From Vibrio profundi (lineage in GTDB: Bacteria > Pseudomonadota > Gammaproteobacteria > Enterobacterales > Vibrionaceae), in NCBI RefSeq assembly GCF_005281835.1, contig NZ_RZIS01000010.1:1-64000 (forward strand): a stretch of DNA of 64,000 bases. Direction: 5' to 3'. How positions within the stretch are numbered: position 1 is the first letter of the stretch; each line of letters begins with the position of its first letter. Shown one piece after another: positions 17,786-25,255 of this stretch. Position numbers and translations under genes: made by a program. Under the pieces are notes generated by a model. The model worked only from the letters and a program-made list of their open reading frames with translations, was not told the origin of the DNA and searched no databases.

Positions 17786-18484
17786 ATGCAATTTGGTCGT
17801 CACATCTCTGGTCAATTTAACGTTGAGTTAGAATCGATTCGAACTCACGTATTAACCATGGGTGGCTTGGTTGAGCAGCAACTGTCCTTCGCTATGCAAG
17901 CACTGCACAAAGCGGATGAAGAGCTTGCTCGAAAAGTTGTGCGCGACGATCACAAAGTGAATGCGATGGAAGTGTCTATTGATGAGGCTTGCACGCGTAT
18001 CATTGCAAAAAGGCAACCTACCGCGAAAGATCTTCGCTTGATCATGGCGATTATCAAAACCATTACGGATTTGGAAAGAATTGGTGATGTTGCGACTAAG
18101 ATTGCACGGGTAGCGATTGAATCGCCTTCATCGAATGAGCAACAATTTCACGTCTCATTAGAACCTCTGTGCCGTCAAGCGATCACTATGTTGCACCAAG
18201 TCCTTGATGCTTTTGCAAGGATGGATGTGGATGCAGCAGCGGAAGTGCATAAGTTAGATGACAAGTTAGACGCGGAATATGAAGCGGTTATTCGTCAGCT
18301 AATGACTTATATGATGGAAGACCCTAAAAATATTCCTAATATTCTTCAGGTCATGTGGTCTGCTCGCGCAATAGAGCGAGTCGGGGATCGTTGCCAGAAT
18401 ATTTGTGAGTACATCATCTACTTTGTGAAAGGCAAAGATGTTCGCCACTTGGGCGAACAAAGTATCGATGATGTACTGAAGTAG
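17786..18484 (+). CDS. phoU: Phosphate signalling protein PhoU
   Basis: A 232-residue all-helical PhoU with the two repeated three-helix bundles and metal-binding E/D patterns (DEACTRIIAKRQPTAKDLR in the first repeat, RAIERVGDRCQNICEYI in the second). It links the Pst transporter state to PhoR, keeps the Pho regulon off in phosphate excess, and influences polyphosphate and persistence in related bacteria. TAAGGAGC precedes ATG 17786. It is the last gene of the pst operon. No strong terminator follows; the next gene is convergent. Confidence 0.97.
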   Translation: MQFGRHISGQFNVELESIRTHVLTMGGLVEQQLSFAMQALHKADEELARKVVRDDHKVNAMEVSIDEACTRIIAKRQPTAKDLRLIMAIIKTITDLERIGDVATKIARVAIESPSSNEQQFHVSLEPLCRQAITMLHQVLDAFARMDVDAAAEVHKLDDKLDAEYEAVIRQLMTYMMEDPKNIPNILQVMWSARAIERVGDRCQNICEYIIYFVKGKDVRHLGEQSIDDVLK

Positions 18485-18510
18485 CTTGGATATAGGTGTT
18501 AGCGAAACGA

Positions 18511-19002
18511 TTAGAAACTAAAGTTAACACCTAAATTAATGTTTGCAGTGGTATCGTAGAACTCAAACGTCTTGTTGTGATCAAAGAAGTTAAAGTCCAG
18601 TCCCGCTCTCAAGCCGATATTTTCTGTCGCTTGATATACATACGCACCGCCTAAGCTCAATCCCGTTGCACTTTTTGACTCAATCGCCGAGTTAGTCGTC
18701 CTTTCCCCATCATATGCCGCTAGGCCGATCTCCGCTTGGAAGCCGTGCTTTTTAGCAGTACCGAGTAATTGCTGCATACCAAGTCGGTAGGTATTGATCG
18801 TTTCATCATAGTTATTTCTTTTATACCAAGTTTCAGAGTAGCTGAAATACAGCGCATCTAAATCGAAAGTATCTGAAGCTCCAATTTGGAACCCAAATCC
18901 GTGGAAGTCCCCAAGTTTCAATTCAGGAGAAAGGTGTAAACCACTGGCTGATACCGCTGTGGAAGAAAGAGCAAGGCTAAGAAGAAGTGTTTTGATTTTC
19001 AT
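18511..19002 (-). CDS. Small outer-membrane beta-barrel protein
   Basis: A 163-residue protein from ATG 19002 (GGTGG ribosome site); a longer in-frame start at 19053 would bury the signal peptide. The signal sequence MKIKTLLLSLALSSTAVSA is followed by alternating hydrophobic/aromatic strands and a C-terminal Phe (LGVNFSF), as in OmpA/OmpX-like or opacity-type barrels. I estimate eight strands. The specific family is not recognised. It is the last of three envelope genes on this strand, 216 bp after its neighbour, so probably separately expressed. It could be a surface adhesin or simple porin-like protein; neither is shown. Confidence 0.75.
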   Translation of the reverse strand: MKIKTLLLSLALSSTAVSASGLHLSPELKLGDFHGFGFQIGASDTFDLDALYFSYSETWYKRNNYDETINTYRLGMQQLLGTAKKHGFQAEIGLAAYDGERTTNSAIESKSATGLSLGGAYVYQATENIGLRAGLDFNFFDHNKTFEFYDTTANINLGVNFSF

Positions 19003-19218
19003 ATTACCACCGAGACTAATTTGATGGCCGACCGTGGCGTAATGTATTTCCATATACCTGACTTTTCAATGAATTAGATTCGTGTGGTCAGGTTGATAGC
19101 GCTATTTTATGAATTGATTGAAAGTAAGGCTAAATGCTATTGGTTATAGCCTTAATTACTTGAGCTTATTAATGGCTGCGTCATAGTTGTATTTTCAATT
19201 AGTGACCTTGCGTGTAAC

Positions 19219-19776
19219 TTAGAACTTGTAACCTACTGTCAAGGAGGTTTGATTAAGGTCGTAATCGTCAATCATCATAAAGTTGAATCGCAGATCGGTA
19301 TAAAGGCCAAAGTTAAAATTGGCGCGTAAGCCAACACCGCTCAGGATAGAAGTGTCGGTGGCCGAGATGGAGCTAGAACCTCCCGAGCTACTCACGGTCC
19401 ATTTATCTTTAATGTGGGCAAGCCCGATGGCACCGTAAGGTTTTAGGCTGAGTTCTTGAAATTTAAATGTGTAACCGATATCAGCATCTACTTTTAATGT
19501 GCTGAGGTTTGATTCGTACTTGTTGTTATTGGATTTTATCTCGTCAGTGTTCTTATCAAATGAAAGATTGAAGCCAACAATTCGATTTATGTCATAACCG
19601 TATTCAAGTTTCAGACCGCTACCAATATCTGAAGATGGGTAACTTGATAGGTAATGTTCTTGGTAACCGGTGGAGACACCTACACCTACTCGGTGACCTT
19701 GAAAATGTGGCTGTGCTAGTACGTTAGTTGCCGCCGTTACAGCGATAACAGTGGCGATGGATGTGAATAATTTCAT
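19219..19776 (-). CDS. Outer-membrane beta-barrel protein, OmpA/opacity-like
   Basis: A 185-residue protein from ATG 19776 with signal peptide MKLFTSIATVIAVTAATNVLA. The mature part has alternating strands (LKLEYGYDINRIVGFNLSF, LRANFNFGLYTDLRFNF) and the C-terminal outer-membrane motif TSLTVGYKF. The strand pattern and length suggest an eight-stranded barrel like OmpX or the OmpA N-terminal domain. A longer start at 19827 is less likely because it would precede the signal peptide by 17 residues. It lies between two other envelope genes of the same strand. The function is unknown. Confidence 0.78.
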   Translation of the reverse strand: MKLFTSIATVIAVTAATNVLAQPHFQGHRVGVGVSTGYQEHYLSSYPSSDIGSGLKLEYGYDINRIVGFNLSFDKNTDEIKSNNNKYESNLSTLKVDADIGYTFKFQELSLKPYGAIGLAHIKDKWTVSSSGGSSSISATDTSILSGVGLRANFNFGLYTDLRFNFMMIDDYDLNQTSLTVGYKF

Positions 19777-19874
19777 GCAACTCTCGGAATAAGTGGATAG
19801 TGCGTCCTGCACTACAATGTTTGTCATGTCCTTATAATGAAGTTCCCCGCTGTCCCTAGCAGGGAGAGAGTGCT

Positions 19875-20717
19875 CTATTTAAAGCTGTACTGAAGACCTA
19901 CGCCGCCAGCTACATCTGAAGAAGAGTATTTACCTGATGTCTCATAGTGGAACGTTCCAGAAACACTTAGGTTTTCATTGATTCCGTAAGCACCACCTAA
20001 CGCTAGTGCTTCTTTAGAGCCTGCGAAACCTACACCAGCACCGATAGCAAATTCACCGTCAGCAACAAATGGGCGTGCGTTAGTTACAGCATGCAAACTT
20101 GCACGAATACCATCCATCTGTTCTTCATGGTTGTTGAACCTTCCGTTATATTCTTCGGCCATTGCCGTTAGGTTCATTTCTGCTGCAGAAATACGCTGTG
20201 ACTCTGATGGCCCAGAAATGTCTGGCACATCCACATCATCCCCTTCAATTGGGTTTGAAGGCACCTGTGGTTGAGGACGTTCAGGTGTATTATCAACTGG
20301 TGGTTGTGTTGGGATCGGCGGGTGAGGTCGATCAGGCGTATTGTCTACCGGCGGTTGAGTTGGGATCGGTGGATGTGGGCGATCCGGTGTGTTATCAACT
20401 GGCGGTTGAGTCGGCGTATGCTCAATTGGCTGTGTCGGCTTTGGCAACTCAATTGGGTGGCTAGGATCTGGTAACGTCGGTTGTACCGGCAACTGTGGCT
20501 GCGTTGGTGTGTGCTCAATTGGATTGCTTGGCTCAGGTAAAATCGGCTGAACTGGCAATTGAGGTTGAGTCGGCGTTTGCTCAATTGGCTGAGTTGGGTT
20601 TGGCAGCTCAATCGGGTTTGAAGGCGTTCCTTCAATCGGATTTTGGATGTTGATGTCTGCAAATGCAGGCAGTGAAAACGCAGTGGCAAGAGATACTGCA
20701 ATAATTGATTTTTTCAT
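19875..20717 (-). CDS. Short trimeric autotransporter-like protein with proline-rich passenger
   Basis: A 280-residue protein from ATG 20717 (GAGAGTG ribosome site). The signal peptide is residues 1-20. Residues 23-158 are a low-complexity Pro/Thr/Gln-rich passenger built from repeated PTQP, NPIE and VDNTPDRPHPP units. Residues 170-213 look like a short helical stalk (MNLTAMAEEYNGRFNNHEEQ). Residues 214-280 resemble the YadA membrane anchor: four strands with GEFAIGAGVGFAG, LALGGAYG and AGGVGLQYSF. Such anchors trimerise into a 12-strand pore. There is no recognisable head domain, and the protein is far shorter than typical YadA-type adhesins. The final residue is Lys after Phe. Function unknown; a wall-spanning or surface spacer is possible. 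Confidence 0.75.
   Translation of the reverse strand: MKKSIIAVSLATAFSLPAFADINIQNPIEGTPSNPIELPNPTQPIEQTPTQPQLPVQPILPEPSNPIEHTPTQPQLPVQPTLPDPSHPIELPKPTQPIEHTPTQPPVDNTPDRPHPPIPTQPPVDNTPDRPHPPIPTQPPVDNTPERPQPQVPSNPIEGDDVDVPDISGPSESQRISAAEMNLTAMAEEYNGRFNNHEEQMDGIRASLHAVTNARPFVADGEFAIGAGVGFAGSKEALALGGAYGINENLSVSGTFHYETSGKYSSSDVAGGVGLQYSFK
20262..20414 (-). repeat. Three 51-bp coding repeats in the autotransporter passenger
   Basis: Residues 102-152 of the autotransporter are three successive 17-residue units of the form PTQPPVDNTPDRPHPPI, the third diverging (ERPQPQV). The DNA copies (51 bp each) are near-identical, so copy number could change by slippage or recombination without loss of frame. 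Upstream residues 23-101 hold a related, less regular repeat. Confidence 0.85.
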
Positions 20718-20859
20718 TGATACACTCTCAATAGTATTAGAAATATTGAGCATCCTTACTTAGGTTGCACTGTTTGTACTGACTCCCTGTCGATGAAGAG
20801 AATATTAAACAGTGTTTTATTTTTAGGCTAAGTAGTGGTTTTTATATCAGTGATAAGTA

Positions 20860-21789
20860 TTACTTATTAACTTGTTCGGTTAAAGCTTGTTGGATTTCAG
20901 AGAAGAGCCAAGTGAGCATAGGGTCATTGCGGTTTTTGAGGTGTATATGAGCATGGATTGGCATTTGGTAGCGTTTTCCTTCAATCAATACGTCGATTGC
21001 TCTTAAGTCGGGGTACTTCTCGACTGGAAAAATATTGGAATGGGGCATGTACATATCGGTGTGAAGAACTACGTCAATGATGGCCATGATCAACTCAGAG
21101 CGAAATCCAACTTTATGCTCTAATGCATAACGCTCCATCATTTTAGCAGCGTAGCTATAGCTATCATTCCAACCAGGAGAGATCATTGAGGCAATCTCGA
21201 AACCAGCCATATCTTTGGGCTCAATCTCTTGCTTTTTGATTGGATGGCCTTGCCTGACGAATATTCTCCCTGTGAGGTCGATGAGCTTTTTGGCGTACAC
21301 TTCTTTTGAAGTATTTGGTATTGCATAGCTTACGCCCAAATCGACGACGCCTTTTTGAATCTCTTCTTGTGTGGATGGCTTCCAACTAAGCAGCTCAAGT
21401 TGAGCGTTTGGAGCTTGAGCTTTGATCCGTTTAAATAGGCTACCTGAAAGACATGTTAGGACAACTGGTGATAAAGCAATTGTGATTTTATGATCGATTT
21501 CTTTCGGGTCGAATTGATTCGATGTATTAAGTGCGGATTCTAAGCCGTGGAAATGCGGCGTAATATTATTCGCTAGTTGCTCACAAAAAGATGTCGGTTG
21601 TAGCCCTTTATGCACTTTAACGAAGAGTTCATCATCAAAATGGTATCGGAGCTTTTGCAGGGCTTGGCTCACGGCTGGCTGAGAGACAAACAGCCTCTCA
21701 GATGCTTTCCGCGTGTTTTTTTCTTGATAAACAACCAGAAAGGTTCTCAATAAATTGAGGTCAAGATTGCTAAACAGATCCTTAGCCAT
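20860..21789 (-). CDS. LysR-family transcriptional regulator
   Basis: A 309-residue LTTR. The N-terminal winged helix-turn-helix spans about residues 8-68, with LDLNLLRTFLVVYQEKNTRKAS and VSQPAVSQALQKLR. The remainder is a periplasmic-binding-like effector domain. The opening NLDLNLLRTF and the sequence DDELFVKVHKGLQPT are of the NodD/LeuO-like branch. The effector is not predictable. It is on the same strand as, and upstream of, the autotransporter (142 bp gap), so local control of the envelope genes is a reasonable but untested guess. Confidence 0.9.
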   Translation of the reverse strand: MAKDLFSNLDLNLLRTFLVVYQEKNTRKASERLFVSQPAVSQALQKLRYHFDDELFVKVHKGLQPTSFCEQLANNITPHFHGLESALNTSNQFDPKEIDHKITIALSPVVLTCLSGSLFKRIKAQAPNAQLELLSWKPSTQEEIQKGVVDLGVSYAIPNTSKEVYAKKLIDLTGRIFVRQGHPIKKQEIEPKDMAGFEIASMISPGWNDSYSYAAKMMERYALEHKVGFRSELIMAIIDVVLHTDMYMPHSNIFPVEKYPDLRAIDVLIEGKRYQMPIHAHIHLKNRNDPMLTWLFSEIQQALTEQVNK

Positions 21790-21889
21790 AATTATCCATT
21801 TGTGAGCGAGTAGAATTCCAATATACGCGATAATGTCTTAATCGCTAAGCTTCTTTCAGTAGAGTGCTACTAACACTTCTTTTGTTCGC

Positions 21890-22651
21890 TCACTGTTTAA
21901 GGCCGTTATTCACCAGCAATAGCCTTAATTGCTTTAATTTTTTTGTATCAGTGATCGGGACAACATAATCATCGATATCGTCATTACCCATTTTTGCGTC
22001 TGCTTTCATAAGCATTTTGCTAGGCCTTGTTGTTTTGCCGGACAAGTGTAATGAATGAACGCCGCTATCACGCAGAATAGCCAGTGCATTGTCTGCGTTT
22101 ACGCCAGCTCCCGCCATAATGTCGATTCGCTGATTGGCCTGTTTAACTATGGATTTAAGTGTGGCGATACCTTGCTCTGCTGTAGGGGCTAAACCTGATG
22201 TAAGTACACGTTCGCAGCCAAGTGAAATAATCGACTCGAGGGCTGATTGGTAATCGTTACATTGATCAATCGCCCGGTGGAAGGTAATGCCTAAGCCGTG
22301 TTGGTTGGCTGCCTCGACTAGTTTTCGCATAACATTTTCATCGACCTCGCCATCAGGGGTTAAAGCTCCGAGCACGACGCCTTGTAACTTCGCTTTTCCT
22401 GCTGAGTGAATGTCTTCCAGCATGCACTCGATATCATCGCTATCAAATATAAAATCCCCTTGTCTTGGGCGAATCATCGCATATACCGGGATAGAAGAAA
22501 TTAACGCGGCTTGTTTCATGAAACCATAACTCGGAGTTAATCCTCCTAAGGCTAGGGAAGAACACAACTCGATACGATCGGCACCGCCTTGAATAGCGTT
22601 ATGAAGAGACTCTAAATTATCAATACATACTTCAATTTCTACAGGCATCAT
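21890..22651 (-). CDS. cutC: CutC family protein
   Basis: A 253-residue TIM-barrel protein matching CutC (E. coli 248): VEIEVCIDNLESLHNAIQGGADRIELCSSLALGGLTPS at the start, then MIRPRQGDF, TFHRAID and LTSGLAPTA. CutC was first linked to copper homeostasis, but direct copper handling is debated and its reaction is unsettled. Two in-frame ATGs (22651 and 22648) are possible starts. It stands alone, with the LysR gene 100 bp downstream on the same strand. Confidence 0.95.
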   Translation of the reverse strand: MMPVEIEVCIDNLESLHNAIQGGADRIELCSSLALGGLTPSYGFMKQAALISSIPVYAMIRPRQGDFIFDSDDIECMLEDIHSAGKAKLQGVVLGALTPDGEVDENVMRKLVEAANQHGLGITFHRAIDQCNDYQSALESIISLGCERVLTSGLAPTAEQGIATLKSIVKQANQRIDIMAGAGVNADNALAILRDSGVHSLHLSGKTTRPSKMLMKADAKMGNDDIDDYVVPITDTKKLKQLRLLLVNNGLKQ

Positions 22652-22826
22652 CTTCGCTTACTCATTTAGAAAAGTAGCCTGATAATAGCAGCGAGGTGAT
22701 TAGAAAACAGCGGCTAATGGCGAGGAAATAGAGGTAAAGTTTTAGCGTTTTACTGCCTCATTTACGTCAACTATTTTAAGGTAACAGCCTCAATTATAGT
22801 GGCAGTGGCTCTGGAGACCAAAACAA
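22652..22826. other. Spacer between cutC start and prx terminator
   Basis: This is the left half of a 331-bp spacer between cutC and the peroxiredoxin gene. It should hold the cutC promoter on the minus strand. No reading frame, tRNA or repeat stands out. The right half (22855-22982) is the 3' untranslated tail of prx. Confidence 0.5.
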
Positions 22827-22854
22827 AAAGCCCGAAGCGTTAACTTCGGGCTTT
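22827..22854 (-). terminator. Intrinsic terminator of the peroxiredoxin gene
   Basis: An 11-bp stem, AAAGCCCGAAG pairing CTTCGGGCTTT, lies 128 bases past the prx stop. Read on the minus strand, it is followed by CTTTTTGTTTT. The long 3' untranslated stretch between stop codon and terminator is notable. Confidence 0.88.
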
Positions 22855-22982
22855 AAATATGACTTTACTTCTTAACTGATTGGCGTTGCACGTTGTGCTA
22901 TTGCTTTACGCTTCTTGTGCCTTTGGCTACTAAGAGAGCTTCCAACCATTCACCCGAGTTGAGCGCGGGCTTAAGAATGTAA

Positions 22983-23591
22983 TTACTTGCTTAGGTCGTC
23001 AGCGTGCTCAGATAGGAATGCTGCAACACCTTTTGGAGATGCGTCCATACCTGATTTACCTTCTTCCCATTGTGCAGGACAAACTTCACCGTTCTTCTCG
23101 TGGAAGTTTAGTGCGTCTACCATGCGTAGCATTTCGTCGATGTTACGACCTAGTGGAAGATCGTTAACTACTTGGTGACGTACAAGACCGTCAGCGTCGA
23201 TTAGGAAAGAACCACGGAAAGCAACGCCAGCTTCTGGGTGCTCAACGTCGTATGCTTTACAGATTTCGTGCTTAACGTCAGCTACTAGTGGGTACTTAAC
23301 TTGACCGATACCGCCATCTTCGATAGCAGTGTTACGCCATGCGTTGTGAGAGAATTGAGAATCGATAGAAACACCGATTACTTCAACGCCTTTAGCTTGG
23401 AAATCTTCTAGACGGTTGTCAAAAGCGATTAGCTCAGAAGGACAAACGAATGTGAAGTCTAGTGGGTAGAAGAAAACTACCGCTTTCTTACCTTTAGTGA
23501 ATTCTGCGAAGTTGAAGTTATCAACGATTTCACCGTTACCTAGAACAGCTGCTGCAGTAAAGTCAGGGGCTTGACGACCTACTAGTACCAT
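22983..23591 (-). CDS. Typical 2-Cys peroxiredoxin (AhpC/Tsa family)
   Basis: A 202-residue peroxidase from ATG 23591, preceded by AGGAGAT; an upstream in-frame start at 23621 lacks homology. It reduces hydrogen peroxide and organic peroxides. The peroxidatic cysteine is C50 in DFTFVCPSE and the resolving cysteine C171 in GEVCPAQW, a typical obligate-dimer 2-Cys enzyme of the Prx1 type. No ahpF is adjacent, so the reductant may be thioredoxin. It diverges from oxyR with a CTATAG palindrome between them, which points to peroxide induction. Confidence 0.95.
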   Translation of the reverse strand: MVLVGRQAPDFTAAAVLGNGEIVDNFNFAEFTKGKKAVVFFYPLDFTFVCPSELIAFDNRLEDFQAKGVEVIGVSIDSQFSHNAWRNTAIEDGGIGQVKYPLVADVKHEICKAYDVEHPEAGVAFRGSFLIDADGLVRHQVVNDLPLGRNIDEMLRMVDALNFHEKNGEVCPAQWEEGKSGMDASPKGVAAFLSEHADDLSK

Positions 23592-23657
23592 TTTGGAATC
23601 TCCTAAAAAATTATTGTCCAAACATCTTTGTTTGGGCTTTTGTTTCTACGCGACAAA

Positions 23658-23680
23658 CTATAGTACAAAAGTTACTATAG
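23658..23680. promoter_or_regulatory. Inverted repeat in the prx-oxyR spacer, candidate OxyR site
   Basis: CTATAGTA and TACTATAG form a perfect 8-bp inverted repeat with a 7-bp centre, 67 bases before the prx start. The ATAG/CTAT elements are those of OxyR operators, but the spacing (11 between the inner elements) differs from the classic ATAG-N7-CTAT pattern. Identity as an OxyR site is therefore inferred from context. Confidence 0.5.
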
Positions 23681-23777
23681 AAAAAAGCGAATTAAATAGA
23701 TTAAGTTAATCGAAAAAAGCGATAAGCTTAATCTGTCATCGATTTAACCTATCTCATTCATATGACAGAGTAATTGC

Positions 23778-24683
23778 ATGAATAAGTGGCCAAGTCTAAA
23801 ACAACTCCATTACCTAGTAACTTTACATGAAACCCGTCATTTTAGTGATGCGGCAGATCGCTGTTTTGTTAGCCAATCGACATTAAGCAAAGGTATTCAA
23901 AACCTCGAAGAGCTGATTGGTTGCCCACTATATGAGAAGAAAGATAAAAAAAGCCCGTTAGTCTTTACTCAAGCTGGAGAGCTAGTGGTTCAGCAGGGGC
24001 GTGAATTGTTAGCGAAAGGACAGGATCTCGTGGAGCTCGGACGGATCTGCCAAGGGGAAACCATGCAAGGGCAGTTAAAAGTGGGGTGTATTCCAACAAT
24101 TGCGCCTTTTCTTTTATGTGATTTAGTACAAGAGGCCAATCAACGCTTTCCACAACTTAACCTTCTATTAAGAGAAGATACGACGACAAATTTACTCGCG
24201 GCACTGCGCCATGGTGAACTGGATGTGTTAATTCTGGCGCTGCCAGTCGATATTGCGAACATGGAAAGTAAAGTTGTCGGGCAAGACCCATTTAGGATGG
24301 TGATCAGTCGAAATCAGGTTGACGGGATCCGAGTGCCTATTAAATACGATGATTTACCCGATGAATCGGTGTTCTTATTAGAAAATGAACATTGTTTAAC
24401 GGAGCATGCGGTTTCTGCATGCCAATTGACAGAGCGCGAAAAGATTAATCCGTTTACTGCGACGAGTCTGCATACCTTAGTGCAAATGGTAGCGAATGGC
24501 CTTGGCACTACTTTTATTCCGCAAATGGCGATCGATCATGGCCTTCTAGAAAATCAAAATTTGGTTGTGATTGACCCTCCTGGCCAGCAGGCATATCGCG
24601 ATATTGGACTTGTATGGAGGCCCAGCTCCTCAAGAAGAGAAACTTTTCATCAATTAGCGGAAGTTGTCTCTGAACTGCTTTAG
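23778..24683 (+). CDS. oxyR: Peroxide-responsive LysR regulator OxyR
   Basis: A 301-residue LTTR (E. coli OxyR 305). The helix-turn-helix lies at about 1-60 (LKQLHYLVTLHETRHFSDAADRCFVSQSTLS). The redox cysteines are conserved as C206 and C215 in ENEHCLTEHAVSACQ. They are nine residues apart, as C199 and C208 in E. coli, so disulfide switching by hydrogen peroxide is expected. It is divergent from the peroxiredoxin gene, an arrangement that fits both activation of prx and autoregulation. A strong terminator follows 16 bases after the stop. Confidence 0.95.
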   Translation: MNKWPSLKQLHYLVTLHETRHFSDAADRCFVSQSTLSKGIQNLEELIGCPLYEKKDKKSPLVFTQAGELVVQQGRELLAKGQDLVELGRICQGETMQGQLKVGCIPTIAPFLLCDLVQEANQRFPQLNLLLREDTTTNLLAALRHGELDVLILALPVDIANMESKVVGQDPFRMVISRNQVDGIRVPIKYDDLPDESVFLLENEHCLTEHAVSACQLTEREKINPFTATSLHTLVQMVANGLGTTFIPQMAIDHGLLENQNLVVIDPPGQQAYRDIGLVWRPSSSRRETFHQLAEVVSELL

Positions 24684-24698
24684 CTGATGGTCTTACGT

Positions 24699-24728
24699 AA
24701 AAAGCTCACTAGTTCTAGTGAGCTTTTT
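24699..24728 (+). terminator. Intrinsic terminator after oxyR
   Basis: AAAAAGCTCACTAG pairs with CTAGTGAGCTTTTT around a very small loop, with a U-run in the 3' arm. It closes oxyR transcription. Confidence 0.9.
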
Positions 24729-24755
24729 AGCATTTTATTCTGAGAGTGTTATTTA

Positions 24756-24775
24756 ACTTGTAAAATTTTACAGGT
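24756..24775. promoter_or_regulatory. 20-bp palindrome, aceB region, site 1
   Basis: ACTTGTAAAATTTTACAGGT is a palindrome with one mismatched pair and a perfect 14-bp core TGTAAAATTTTACA (24759-24772). It is about 480 bases upstream of the aceB start. The right part contains half of the TTACAGGTAA repeat shared with site 3. Confidence 0.4.
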
Positions 24776-24913
24776 AAATTTTGATGAAGCTTTCATAAAA
24801 TTCAATAACTTCACAATCGCTATTTTACAGTAGTAAATTATCTTGCTGTTTAAAAGTTATCCATATATAGCATCTAACCTGCTGTTTTTTAAGAAACTCA
24901 TATCATACCCATT

Positions 24914-24935
24914 GTTTCGAACGTGCGTTTGAAAC
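24914..24935. promoter_or_regulatory. 22-bp palindrome, aceB region, site 2
   Basis: GTTTCGAACG and CGTTTGAAAC form arms that match at nine of ten positions around a TG centre. The GAAC-N4-GTTTG content resembles operators of TetR-type fatty-acid regulators such as PsrA, which control glyoxylate-shunt genes in some gammaproteobacteria. The assignment is a guess from motif and context. Confidence 0.4.
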
Positions 24936-25005
24936 GTATTTTAAGTGTAAAATTGAATGTAATTTTATTACGTAATTAATTACATTTTAGGGGTGTTTTT
25001 CAATA

Positions 25006-25019
25006 GGTTACAGGTAACC
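25006..25019. promoter_or_regulatory. 14-bp palindrome, aceB region, site 3
   Basis: GGTTAC-AG-GTAACC is a 6-bp inverted repeat around AG, 237 bases before the aceB start. It contains the second copy of the TTACAGGTAA element also seen at 24768-24777, suggesting both are bound by the same protein. Confidence 0.4.
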
Positions 25020-25255
25020 GAATAAAACTTTGAATTTAACTTTTTGTTTACTTTAGAACTTTTACTCTACCTGATGTTGTTGTAAGTTAAATGCATGCCA
25101 GTTAAGACTTATGTCTAGTTATCTAGGGGTTGTAAAAGATTTTTAGCTAGGCCAGTTTAATAGGTGTAGACAGACAAATACGGCAAAGAACTCAAAATGG
25201 AAGTATGAATTCTTTGTGGTTTAAAACTTACAAATGTCGTAAAAGGAAAGGGATT

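Larger units (their letters stand above)
24729..25255. other. Long AT-rich regulatory region upstream of aceB
   Basis: There are 527 bases without a gene between the oxyR terminator and aceB. It holds several near-perfect palindromes, listed separately, and two copies of TTACAGGTAA about 240 bp apart (24768-24777 and 25008-25017). It also holds an inverted pair AATGTAAT/ATTACATT (24956-24963 and 24979-24986). The layout suggests heavy transcriptional control of the glyoxylate shunt by one or more dimeric regulators. Confidence 0.6.

Noticed and set aside
20244..20651. Possible CRISPR-like array suggested by regular repeats
   Set aside because: The repeats are 51-bp in-frame coding units without unique spacers and lie inside a complete exported protein.
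20162..20701. Open frames on other frames and strands through the proline-repeat region
   Set aside because: The repeats keep several frames open at once; only the frame with signal peptide and anchor makes sense.
24684..25255. CRP or classical FadR site upstream of aceB
   Set aside because: I looked for TGTGA-N6-TCACA and TGGTC-N3-GACCA patterns and did not see a good match.
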